This document shows positions 1 to 6,936 of a stretch of 7,212 nucleotides of DNA, piece by piece. Positions within the stretch are counted from its first letter, which is position 1, and each line of letters opens with the position of its first letter. The translations under genes and the position numbers were made by a program. This DNA is from JBEVNX01 sp040507895. GTDB taxonomy: Bacteria; Desulfobacterota; Binatia; JACPRU01. The notes under the pieces were generated by a model. That model did no database searches. It saw only the letters and a program-made list of their open reading frames with translations, and was not told the DNA's origin. The DNA is taken from positions 1-7,212 of the forward strand of contig JBEVNX010000108.1 of assembly GCA_040507895.1 (NCBI GenBank). The letters are read 5' to 3'.

Positions 1-2
1 AT

Positions 3-2366
3 CCTGCCGGGATGGCCGTCGATCCGGCGAGCGGGGCGATCTTTGTCCTCGATGCGAGCGGACCGCGGATCGCGCGCCTCGAGCCCGGCTCGGACGGCGG
101 CTTCGCCGACGCCGACGTCTCGTCGATCGACCTCGCCCCGAGCGGGGCGACGAACGTGCGCGGCATCGCCTTCGATCCTTCGAGCGGTCATCTTCACGTC
201 CATGCTCAGGGCGGAAAGCTCTACGAGCTGACGACGGGCGGGCAGACGGTCGCCGTGCGCGACTTGTCCGGAATCGCGCTCGGCACTCCCCAGGCGATGG
301 TCTTTGCGCCGAGCGGCGATCTGACCGACGCTTCCGACGAGCTCAGCATCTACGTGGCGGACAGCGGCGGATCGCGCCAGGCTCTCGGCCAGATCGTGGA
401 ACTTTCGCTGTCCGCGGCCGTCGCTCCCGCGGCAAGCTCGTTCAGCTCGTCGCTTGTCCACACGGTCGACACCGCGGCGTGGGACAAGCCGAGCCCTGAC
501 CCATCGGGCCTGGCATATCTCTCTGGGAAGAACCGGATCATGGTCACCGACGGAGAGGTAGAGGAGACGGTCGGCGGCATCACCCATTTCGAGGGTGCGA
601 ACGTCTGGGAGATGACGTTCGGCGGCAACGTCATCCGCACGGCGAACATCTCCAAGGTTCAGCCCACTGTCGTTCCCATGAGTAACGAACCGACCGGGGT
701 CGCTTATGACCCCGCCCAGGACCTCTACTACTTCTCGGACGACGGTCAGAAGGCGATCTTCCGCCTCAATCCAGGCGCGGATGACGTCGTCGGCACTGCC
801 GACGACAGCTGGAACTCCTTCGGCGTGAACGTCTTCGGCGACGGCGATCCGGAGGGGATCGCATACGACACGGCGCACGACCGCATCTTCGTCGCCGACG
901 GGGTCAACGCCGAGGTCTACCAGTACACGACGACGGGCAGCCTTGTCGGCCACTTCGACGTGGCGTCGTTCGGCGTCCAGGACCCCGAGTCCGTCGAATA
1001 CAACCCTGTCTCCGGCACCCTCTTCGTCCTGAGCAACCGACCGAGCGGACCGATAGTCGTCGAGACTTCCATCACCGGTACGCTCGTCCAGACGATCAAC
1101 GTTGCGGCTGCAGGAGCACGCAAGCCGGCGGGCCTCGCCTACGCACCCGCGAGCGACGGATCTGGGGCATTTCGTTTCTACATCGCGGATCGGGGAGTCG
1201 ACAACAACAGCAACCCCAACGAGAACGACGGCAAGATCTACGAGATGACGGCACCCCAGACGGGGCCACCCAACCAGGATCCGACGATCACGTCGGACGG
1301 CGGCGGGGCGACGGCCTCGAAGTCGGTGCCCGAAAACCAGACCGCCGTCACCGACGTCGACGCGACCGATCCGGACAGCGATCCGCTCACCTACTCCCTC
1401 GCGGGCGGAGCCGATGCCTCCGACTTCACGATCAACCAGACGAGCGGCGTCCTCAGCTTCGCCACCCCGCCCGACTTCGAGGCGCCCGGCGACGCGAACA
1501 CCGACAACGTCTACGAGGTCACGGTCGCCGTCTCCGACGGCCGCGGCGGCAGCGACTCGCAGCAGATCTCCGTCACCGTCACGAACGTGGACGACACGAG
1601 TTCTTCGGCGTTCACGTTCTCACTGCGCGCCGCAGCGACCGTCGGCGGAGTCTCCGTTGCGAACGAGGACATCGTCTCCTACGACGGCGCCGGGCATTTC
1701 TCACTGGCGTTCGACGGCTCGGACGTGGGGCTGGCGGGCTACCGTATCGACGCGTTCGCGTGGCTCGATTCGGACTCGCTGCTCCTCTCCGTCGACGCCG
1801 ACCTGGCCAACATCCTGCCCGGAATGACGGGGCCAATCGACGACTCTGACGTCGTCCGCTTCGACGCGAGCTCGCTCGGGGCGACGACCGCGGGCACGTT
1901 CTCCATGTACTTCGACGGCTCGGATGTCGGCCTGACACAGTCGGCGGCCGACGTGGACGCCTTCGAGCTCTTGTCCGATGGGCGGATCGTGATCTCCACG
2001 ACGGGTACGGTCTCGGTCTCGAGTCCCTCGGCCAGGGACGAGGATCGTCTCGCCTTCCCGCCGAGCATGCTCGGCCAGACCACCGCGGGGACGTTCGCGC
2101 TCTACTTCGACGGCAGCGATGTGGGACTCGGAGATAGCCCTGAGGACATCGACGCGGTGAGCGTGGACGCCTCAGGAAGGCTCTTCTTGTCAACCGCGGA
2201 CGCCTTCGCCGTTCCCGGTTTGAGCGGGGCGGACGAGGATGTCTTCGTCTTCAACCCGACCCAGCTCGGACCGACAACCGCCGGCGCATACTTGCCGTCT
2301 CTCTTCTTCGACGGTTCGAGCTTCGGTCTCGCAGCGAACGACGTCTTCGGCATCGACGTGCCCTGA
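3..2366 (+). CDS. Large probable surface protein: beta-propeller-like region, cadherin-like domain and FDGSDVGL repeats (5' truncated)
   Basis: This is the 3' end of a longer gene. The frame is open to the left edge, and the ATG at 12 has no ribosome binding site and falls inside a propeller-type strand, so residue numbers below count from that internal Met only for reference. Residues 1-417 hold about eight degenerate units of the type GhAaDPxxxxhahhD (for example near 55, 225, 280, 325 and 374), typical of NHL-like or SdiA-regulated-like beta-propellers. Residues 421-528 form a cadherin-like domain with PENQ, DPDSDPLTYSL and a closing VTVTNVDD, features usually linked to calcium binding. 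Residues 529-784 contain a four-copy motif array (separate entry). No LPXTG signal, C-terminal membrane segment or other anchor is visible, and any signal peptide lies outside the window. The role is inferred: an extracellular binding, matrix or adhesion protein. It lies directly upstream of a glycan operon. The architecture is clear, but the function is not known. Confidence 0.82.
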   Translation, partial: PAGMAVDPASGAIFVLDASGPRIARLEPGSDGGFADADVSSIDLAPSGATNVRGIAFDPSSGHLHVHAQGGKLYELTTGGQTVAVRDLSGIALGTPQAMVFAPSGDLTDASDELSIYVADSGGSRQALGQIVELSLSAAVAPAASSFSSSLVHTVDTAAWDKPSPDPSGLAYLSGKNRIMVTDGEVEETVGGITHFEGANVWEMTFGGNVIRTANISKVQPTVVPMSNEPTGVAYDPAQDLYYFSDDGQKAIFRLNPGADDVVGTADDSWNSFGVNVFGDGDPEGIAYDTAHDRIFVADGVNAEVYQYTTTGSLVGHFDVASFGVQDPESVEYNPVSGTLFVLSNRPSGPIVVETSITGTLVQTINVAAAGARKPAGLAYAPASDGSGAFRFYIADRGVDNNSNPNENDGKIYEMTAPQTGPPNQDPTITSDGGGATASKSVPENQTAVTDVDATDPDSDPLTYSLAGGADASDFTINQTSGVLSFATPPDFEAPGDANTDNVYEVTVAVSDGRGGSDSQQISVTVTNVDDTSSSAFTFSLRAAATVGGVSVANEDIVSYDGAGHFSLAFDGSDVGLAGYRIDAFAWLDSDSLLLSVDADLANILPGMTGPIDDSDVVRFDASSLGATTAGTFSMYFDGSDVGLTQSAADVDAFELLSDGRIVISTTGTVSVSSPSARDEDRLAFPPSMLGQTTAGTFALYFDGSDVGLGDSPEDIDAVSVDASGRLFLSTADAFAVPGLSGADEDVFVFNPTQLGPTTAGAYLPSLFFDGSSFGLAANDVFGIDVP
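1710..2330 (+). repeat. Protein-coding repeat array, unit about 65-67 residues, marked by FDGSDVGL
   Basis: The motif FDGSDVGL occurs at 1710-1733, 1911-1934 and 2106-2129, and as the variant FDGSSFGL at 2307-2330. The spacings are 67, 65 and 67 codons. Around each copy the same elements recur: a TAGTF-like strand before the motif, a (I/V)DA strand about 8-12 residues after it, a GRL/SLL-type strand, then an acidic ED or DS(D/E) pair followed by a hydrophobic strand and a LG-x-TTAG turn. The DNA copies have diverged at synonymous positions, so this is an old protein repeat and not a recent tandem duplication. The array opens with the second half of a unit (about 1608-1709) and ends with the first half of a unit at the C-terminus. 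Confidence 0.85.
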
Positions 2367-2368
2367 GG

Positions 2369-2395
2369 GCCGGTTGCGGCAGCGCGGTGACCGGC
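2369..2395 (+). other. Small inverted repeat in the gap after the surface-protein gene
   Basis: GCCGGT at 2369-2374 is perfectly complementary to ACCGGC at 2390-2395, with a 15-base GC-rich loop. It begins three bases after the TGA stop at 2364-2366. No run of T follows, so it does not look like a standard intrinsic terminator. It could be a weak attenuator or an mRNA-stabilising hairpin between the surface-protein gene and the glycosyltransferase, or chance in GC-rich DNA. Confidence 0.3.
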
Positions 2396-3591
2396 TTAGA
2401 GAGTTGACGGGTCCGAGGCTCCTCCACATCAAGGGCTCGTCGCCCTTTGGGGGCGACTGCGTTCTCATGTTGGAGCTCGGGCGAGCGGCTCAGGAGCGTG
2501 GCTTCGAGGTGGACGTCCTCGCGATCGACCCGCACTTCCAGGCGTCGATTCGAGGCGCAGGCCTGGGATTGGTCGACCTCGACGTGATCCGGCGCGAGAT
2601 CAGGCCTGTCTGGGATGCACGGGGCCTCATGCGTCTCACGTCGTTCCTCTCGCGATCCGGGTACTCGATCGTGCACACTCACACGACAAAGCCGGGCATT
2701 GTCGGCACGCTCGCAGCACGACTAGGCGGCGTTCCGTCAGTCATGCACACGGTTCACCTCTTTCCTTTCCACGAAGAGACAGGGAGGGCCACCGCCACGG
2801 CGTACGTGACGATCGAGAGACTCGCAGCACGCTGGTGCGACCGCCTCGTGACGGTGGGCGATTTTCAGCGACAGTGGGCTCTGGACAGGGGTATCGGCAG
2901 GCCGGAACAGGTCGTCTCCATCCCCAACGGAGTTTTGGACGAGCGAGCCTCGGCTTCACGGGCTCGGGCTGAGATCCGTGCGGAGCTCGGCATCGGGGAT
3001 GACGCCTTCATGGTCCTCTCTACCGGTCGGCTTGCACCCCAGAAGGGCCTCGAGCACCTGATTCGAGCCGCCGCGCTGCTCCGCTCGGAACTGCCTGCGC
3101 TGAGGGTGGTGCTGGCCGGCGACGGCCCTCTGCGTGGGGAGCTCACCCGACTCGTGTCCGCCCTTGGCTTGGAGGACGTCGTGCGGATCCTGGGGTTCCG
3201 AGCGAATGTCGGAGAACTGCTCGCCGCCTGCGATCTTGTGGCCCTTCCATCGCTTTGGGAAGGCCTCTCGATCTCGCTCCTCGAGGCGATGGCCGCCGAG
3301 AAGCCGGTGGTGACGACGTCGATCGAGAGCAATCGCGAGGTGACGAACGACGGCGAGGCCGCTCTGCTCGTTCCTCCCAAGCACCCGGCGAGCTTGGCGG
3401 CGGCGATCCGCACACTGGCTATTGACGAGGCCCGGCGAATTCGACTCGCGAGACGGGGCAGAGAAGTCCAGCGCGAGCGCTACACGATGCAACGCATGCT
3501 CGACGCTTACTTGTCCGAATACGACCGGCTGCTCGAGAAAGCAGGTTCTCGGGCGCCGAGGCGCCGGCTGGCCGTGGGGCACGCCCCGTGA
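2374..3591 (+). CDS. GT4-family glycosyltransferase (GT-B fold)
   Basis: A predicted cytoplasmic retaining glycosyltransferase that would move a sugar from a nucleotide-sugar to a growing surface-glycan precursor; donor and acceptor cannot be read from sequence. The protein is about 405 residues, usual for the family. The N-terminal half starts with strand LLHI and a glycine-rich loop, KGSSPFGGD (residues 20-28), then HTHTTKPG (101-108), seen in many polysaccharide GT4 enzymes. The C-terminal half has GRLAPQKG with Arg219 and Lys224, expected to contact the donor phosphates, GDGP at 249-252, and the EX7E pair Glu296/Glu304 within a WEGLSISLLEAMA stretch. Start choice: no ATG lies in a sensible place. 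TTG at 2374 has GAGGG at 2365-2369 overlapping the upstream stop. TTG at 2404 would remove ten residues and also keeps the fold intact, but has no spaced ribosome binding site. The stop overlaps the next start by four bases, so the two genes are probably translated together. Confidence 0.9.
   Translation: MRQRGDRLRELTGPRLLHIKGSSPFGGDCVLMLELGRAAQERGFEVDVLAIDPHFQASIRGAGLGLVDLDVIRREIRPVWDARGLMRLTSFLSRSGYSIVHTHTTKPGIVGTLAARLGGVPSVMHTVHLFPFHEETGRATATAYVTIERLAARWCDRLVTVGDFQRQWALDRGIGRPEQVVSIPNGVLDERASASRARAEIRAELGIGDDAFMVLSTGRLAPQKGLEHLIRAAALLRSELPALRVVLAGDGPLRGELTRLVSALGLEDVVRILGFRANVGELLAACDLVALPSLWEGLSISLLEAMAAEKPVVTTSIESNREVTNDGEAALLVPPKHPASLAAAIRTLAIDEARRIRLARRGREVQRERYTMQRMLDAYLSEYDRLLEKAGSRAPRRRLAVGHAP
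3576..3587 (+). promoter_or_regulatory. GC hairpin that would cover the ribosome binding region of the GTG start at 3588
   Basis: GGGG at 3576-3579 can pair with CCCC at 3584-3587 around a CACG loop, immediately before the GTG start at 3588. The GGGG run is also the only purine-rich stretch in ribosome-binding range. A ribosome finishing the upstream glycosyltransferase would open the hairpin, which fits coupled translation through the GTGA overlap. The stem has only four base pairs, so this could be chance. Confidence 0.25.
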
Positions 3592-5120
3592 GCGGCGCGG
3601 TGGCCCCCGAAGCAGAGGCCTTCGCGGCCAGCCCTGGGCTCTCGACCAATCGCCCGCTCCAGCTCAGCATCCGCCTCGGGAGACGGCTCGAGGAAACGGG
3701 CATACCGTATTGCCACTGGAAGAGCAATACCGCGATCGACCGTTCCATCTCTGGTGAGAACGACATCGATCTCCTCGTCGCGGCGGCTCACATTCGCCGG
3801 TTCACGGAGCTTCTCTCGGGGCTCGGCTTCGTGAGGGCTTCCCGGCCGGGCCAAGAGGTTCCGGGCATCGAGAGCTTCTACGGATTCGACGCCGAGGCCG
3901 ACCGGCTCGTGCATGTCCATGCCCACTACAAGCTCGTCGTCGGAGACGATCGGACGAAGAACTACCGGCTGCCGATTGAGGAGTCATACATACGGTCGGC
4001 GCGTCCCGAGACGGTTTTCAGGCTCCCGGCCGCGGAATTCGAATACGTCGCCCTCGTCATTCGCCTGGCCCTCAAGTACTGCACCTGGGACGAGATCTGC
4101 TGGCGTGCGCTCCGGGGGCGGCGCGCCAGACCGAAGGACAGCGAGCGCGTCGAGCTCGAAGACCTGGCCGCGCGTGCAGACGCCGGGCGCGTGCAGTCCG
4201 TTCTCGAAGAGTGCCTGCCCAGTCTCGAACCTCGGCTGTTTTCGGATTGCCTGGAGGCACTGAGCGCGGAGGCATCCGTCGGATCGAGGGTGATGGCCGC
4301 CCGCAGACTCGAGATCGCGCTCCAGCCGTACGCACGTCGGTCACGTCGCGTCGACCGTGGGCTCCGGATCGGGCGCCGAATCAGTCTTGCGCTGAATAGG
4401 CGGAGGCGCGGCGCCTCGCGCAGCCGGCCCGTAGGAGGCGGCTCCATCATCGGGATCATGGGAGGTGACGGAGCCGGCAAGTCGACCGCGCTGGCCGTCC
4501 TCGAGAGTTGGTTGGGCTCCGAGTTCGACGTGCGCCTGGTACATCTCGGACGGCCACCGTGGTCGGCGACGACGTACGCGCTCAGAGCCGGGCTCAAAGG
4601 AGCGGACATGGTCACCCGCCTTCTCGCACGCGTGATCCCGGTGGCTCCCGTCCAGCGAATGTCACGTCGGGTCTCGGCGTTTCGGCCGCTCGTGTGGCTC
4701 GTCTGCGTCGCGCGCGATCGGAGTCTCGTCTACCGCCGAGCGCACCGGTTCGCGCTGGGCGGCGGTGTCGTTCTCTGCGATCGGTATCCGCATCCGCAGC
4801 TTATTTCCATGGATGTTCCGCGCATCCCGACGATGCCCGGCGGCAACTCGGAGACTCGGATCGTGAAGAAGATGGTGGTCCTCGAGGAGCGTTATCACCG
4901 CACGATCCTTCCCCCCGACCTCCTCGTCGTGCTCAGGGTCGATCCCAAGATCGCCGCTGCGCGAAAGACGGACGAGAGTCCCGAAAGCGTCCAAAGGCGC
5001 GGGGCCGAGATCTGGAACGTCGACTGGGCAGGTCTCGGAGTCGACGTGGTGGACGCGAGCCAGCCCCGGGAGGCGGTGGCGCGCGAGTTGAAGGCGCTCG
5101 TCTGGTCGGCCTTGGGCTAG
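3588..5120 (+). CDS. Fusion of a nucleotidyltransferase-like domain and a thymidylate-kinase-like P-loop domain
   Basis: This 510-residue protein has two parts. Residues about 25-250 resemble the uncharacterised nucleotidyltransferases found in glycan clusters (NTP_transf_5-like). They show CHWKSN at 42-47, then GENDIDLLV at 56-64, whose Asp59/Asp61 fit the metal-binding DxD of that fold, and HVHAHYK at 109-115. A basic linker (about 270-282) leads to a P-loop kinase domain with Walker A GGDGAGKST (292-300), a DRY motif at 398-400 as in thymidylate kinases, and a LRVDPKIAAARK strand-helix (449-460) like their nucleotide-base region. A housekeeping thymidylate kinase is usually about 210 residues and stands alone, so the N-terminal fusion and the location argue against a simple dTMP kinase role. 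The GTG start is fixed by the GTGA overlap with the preceding gene. The real substrate is unknown; phosphorylation or nucleotidyl transfer onto a sugar or glycan precursor is inference only. Confidence 0.85.
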   Translation: MSGAVAPEAEAFAASPGLSTNRPLQLSIRLGRRLEETGIPYCHWKSNTAIDRSISGENDIDLLVAAAHIRRFTELLSGLGFVRASRPGQEVPGIESFYGFDAEADRLVHVHAHYKLVVGDDRTKNYRLPIEESYIRSARPETVFRLPAAEFEYVALVIRLALKYCTWDEICWRALRGRRARPKDSERVELEDLAARADAGRVQSVLEECLPSLEPRLFSDCLEALSAEASVGSRVMAARRLEIALQPYARRSRRVDRGLRIGRRISLALNRRRRGASRSRPVGGGSIIGIMGGDGAGKSTALAVLESWLGSEFDVRLVHLGRPPWSATTYALRAGLKGADMVTRLLARVIPVAPVQRMSRRVSAFRPLVWLVCVARDRSLVYRRAHRFALGGGVVLCDRYPHPQLISMDVPRIPTMPGGNSETRIVKKMVVLEERYHRTILPPDLLVVLRVDPKIAAARKTDESPESVQRRGAEIWNVDWAGLGVDVVDASQPREAVARELKALVWSALG

Positions 5121-5128
5121 AAGGAAGG
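5121..5128 (+). promoter_or_regulatory. Ribosome binding site AAGGAAGG for the P-loop gene at 5132
   Basis: AAGGAAGG follows directly after the TAG stop at 5118-5120, and AAGGA lies six bases before the ATG at 5132. It is the clearest Shine-Dalgarno sequence in the window. It fixes this start, although the same frame stays open far upstream inside the previous gene. It also suggests this gene is the one in the operon with its own strong initiation. Confidence 0.75.
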
Positions 5129-5131
5129 CCG

Positions 5132-5836
5132 ATGGATTGTCAGAAGATCGAAATCGTCGGGGTGGCCGGCACCGGCAAATCGACACTCGCCCGAACACTC
5201 GCTGACCGGGACCCGGGCAATCGGATTGCCGACTCGCTGCACACGAAAATCATTGCCCACTGGGCGTACGTCGCCCACAGCGCCCCGCGTGTCCTTCCAC
5301 TCGTTGCCCGGAGCGCCAGAGTACGTCCTGCGTTCGACTGGGAGGAAACGAAGTTCATCGTCTACGTCACGGAATGGCGGCGCTTTCTCCGCCGTGCCTG
5401 TCGCGACGACTCGGGGCTCGTGGTCCTCGATCAGGGCCCGATCTTCGCGCTGGCTCGGCTTTTGTGGGGCGGAAAGCCTGTCACGTCGACGCGGGAGTTC
5501 GAGCATTGGCTGGACGAGAATGTTGCGGGCTGGTCGGTCGATCTGGACGGCATCGTGTGGCTCGTGGCGCCGGAGGAGGTGCTCCTCGGGCGGATCAACG
5601 AGAGGGAGCAAGACCACGAAGCGAAAGGTCGGTCGATACGCGATGGTCTCGACGTCCTTCTGGCGCATCAAAGCGCCTACGCGGCGCTCTTCGAAAGGCT
5701 CGAGGCGCTCGGAAAGCCGCCGGTCTTCACGTTTGACACCAGCGTGATGTCACCGGTTCGGATCGCCGAGGAAATCGAGGGCATTCTGGGACGCGGCCCG
5801 AGCCAACGACCTGTGAACGCGGGGCAATCACGATGA
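5132..5836 (+). CDS. P-loop NTPase / kinase-like protein of unknown substrate
   Basis: A 234-residue, single-domain, probably cytoplasmic protein. Walker A is GVAGTGKST at 10-18, directly after the first strand, as in small-molecule kinases of the adenylate/shikimate/gluconate kinase type. A second hydrophobic strand LVVLDQGP at 96-103 holds the expected Walker-B-side acid (Asp100). It reads DQG where thymidylate kinases have DR(Y/F). IVWLVAPEEVLLGRINER (141-158) looks like the strand-helix that precedes the lid, and Arg154, Arg158, Arg167 and Arg170 could supply lid arginines. Residues 60-90 are rich in Trp, Arg and acidic residues and may shape the acceptor site. The start is set by the AAGGAAGG site. 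The end overlaps the next glycosyltransferase by four bases (ATGA). The family is recognisable as a P-loop kinase fold, but I cannot name a substrate. Phosphorylation of a sugar, lipid or glycan intermediate is suggested only by the neighbours. Confidence 0.83.
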   Translation: MDCQKIEIVGVAGTGKSTLARTLADRDPGNRIADSLHTKIIAHWAYVAHSAPRVLPLVARSARVRPAFDWEETKFIVYVTEWRRFLRRACRDDSGLVVLDQGPIFALARLLWGGKPVTSTREFEHWLDENVAGWSVDLDGIVWLVAPEEVLLGRINEREQDHEAKGRSIRDGLDVLLAHQSAYAALFERLEALGKPPVFTFDTSVMSPVRIAEEIEGILGRGPSQRPVNAGQSR

Positions 5837-6936
5837 AAGGGACTCCGCCCGCCAATGCACGACGCCTCAGGATCCTGCATGTGATTTTCCTTCTGGGCGA
5901 GACCAACTCTCAGTACAACGAGCATTGCTTGCCCGTCAAGGGCGTGCGAGACCTCTCCATCTGCACATACTTCGAACCGAAGCTGCAAGTCCCTGACGAG
6001 ATCCAGGTGTTCTCCGGGGACGGAACTCTTCGTGGATTCTTCCGCGCTATCGGCTCGGCTGTGCGCGCATCGACCTACGACGTCATCCATGCGCACGCCC
6101 CGCCAACAGCAGTGCTCCTCATGCTCGGGCTGATCCGGCAATCACGGCGCGGGGAGCTGTTTCGATCGCTCGTCTACACGGTGCACGACTCGTTCTACGA
6201 CTACAAGCTTCGTGACAAGCTCTTCATGCTGCCCATCTTCGCGACGTTCAGGCGCACCGTGTTCTGTGGGCGCGCTGCGCACGAGAGCTATCCGGCTCTC
6301 TGGCGAGCGGTGCTGAGAGGTCGAGGACGCGTCGTACCCAACGCGGCCGATCTGGACCGCGTGCGGAGGGTCGTTTCAGGTACGGCAGCCCACAACGGAG
6401 CGTTCGAGATCGTGTCGGTGGGCCGCCTCGAGCAGGTGAAGGATCCGCTGGCGCTCCTGGCCGCGTTTCGCGAGGTGGACGACGGATCCGCCCGTTTGCA
6501 TTTCATCGGCGCGGGCACCCTCGAGCCTCGGCTCAGGCATGAGCTTCGTGTTTCCGAGCTTGACGACCGTGTGGAGCTGACCGGGCTGATTCCACGCGAC
6601 GAGGTGTTCGCTCGGTGCGCCGAGGCCGACCTTTTCGTCTCCCCTTCACGCGGTGAAGGCCTTCCGGTTGCCGTCATGGAGGCGATGGCGAGCGGATGTC
6701 CCGTCGTTCTTTCCGACATCCCACCTCACAGGGAGATCGCCGCCGGGGTCGACTTCATCCCGCTCGTTCCGGTCGGCGACGCTCTCTCGTTCGCCCGCGA
6801 GATCGATCGCTTCAGGAGCATGGCGCCCGAGCAACGACGGGCGGTCGGCGTCAAGTGCCGGGATCTCGCGCGCAACCGCTTCGGGCTCGAGCGGATGCAC
6901 GCCGGGTACGAAGCGGTCTACCGCGAGCTCATATGA
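5833..6936 (+). CDS. GT4-family glycosyltransferase, divergent N-terminal domain
   Basis: A 367-residue predicted cytoplasmic GT-B glycosyltransferase. The C-terminal half is standard: VVPNAAD around Asn170, VGRLEQVKD with Arg198 and Lys203 for donor phosphates, GAG at 226-228 where other members have GxGP, and the EX7E pair Glu275/Glu283 in RGEGLPVAVMEAMASG. The N-terminal half has the usual LRILHVIFLL strand (12-21) and IHAHAPP (85-91), but the glycine-rich loop normally found after strand one is replaced by a segment containing TNSQYNEHCLP (24-34). That change may alter acceptor binding. There is no signal peptide or obvious membrane helix. ATG at 5833 overlaps the upstream stop (ATGA), with only a weak GGGG upstream, so translation is probably coupled. 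The stop overlaps the next P-loop gene in the same way. The sugar and linkage are not readable. Confidence 0.9.
   Translation: MKGTPPANARRLRILHVIFLLGETNSQYNEHCLPVKGVRDLSICTYFEPKLQVPDEIQVFSGDGTLRGFFRAIGSAVRASTYDVIHAHAPPTAVLLMLGLIRQSRRGELFRSLVYTVHDSFYDYKLRDKLFMLPIFATFRRTVFCGRAAHESYPALWRAVLRGRGRVVPNAADLDRVRRVVSGTAAHNGAFEIVSVGRLEQVKDPLALLAAFREVDDGSARLHFIGAGTLEPRLRHELRVSELDDRVELTGLIPRDEVFARCAEADLFVSPSRGEGLPVAVMEAMASGCPVVLSDIPPHREIAAGVDFIPLVPVGDALSFAREIDRFRSMAPEQRRAVGVKCRDLARNRFGLERMHAGYEAVYRELI

Noticed and set aside
1612..2193. 193-codon open frame on the minus strand
   Set aside because: It is extremely Arg-rich and antisense to the repeat array, as expected for a shadow frame in high-GC DNA. 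No motif or ribosome binding site supports it.
2239..2373. ATG at 2239 as the start of the first glycosyltransferase
   Set aside because: It would overlap the surface-protein gene by 128 bases. The extra residues are Ser/Arg/Thr-rich out-of-frame translation of the repeat array and do not resemble any GT4 N-terminus.
2369..2395. Intrinsic terminator after the surface-protein gene
   Set aside because: The stem is only six base pairs with a 15-base loop and no T run follows. The next gene begins within or just after it, so it is kept only as a weak inverted repeat.
2956..3582. 208-codon open frame on the minus strand
   Set aside because: It is antisense to the well-supported C-terminal half of the first glycosyltransferase, with no recognisable domain. 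It is another high-GC shadow.
4440..5120. Housekeeping thymidylate kinase (tmk)
   Set aside because: Walker A and DRY match, but the domain is fused to a nucleotidyltransferase-like region and lies in a glycan operon. Assigning tmk would overstate the evidence.
4508..5131. Upstream extension of the P-loop protein to an ATG at 4508
   Set aside because: The added 208 codons lie inside the nucleotidyltransferase/kinase fusion gene and read as an Arg/Pro/Ser-rich shadow frame. The ATG at 5132 has a clear AAGGAAGG site and begins just before the first P-loop strand.
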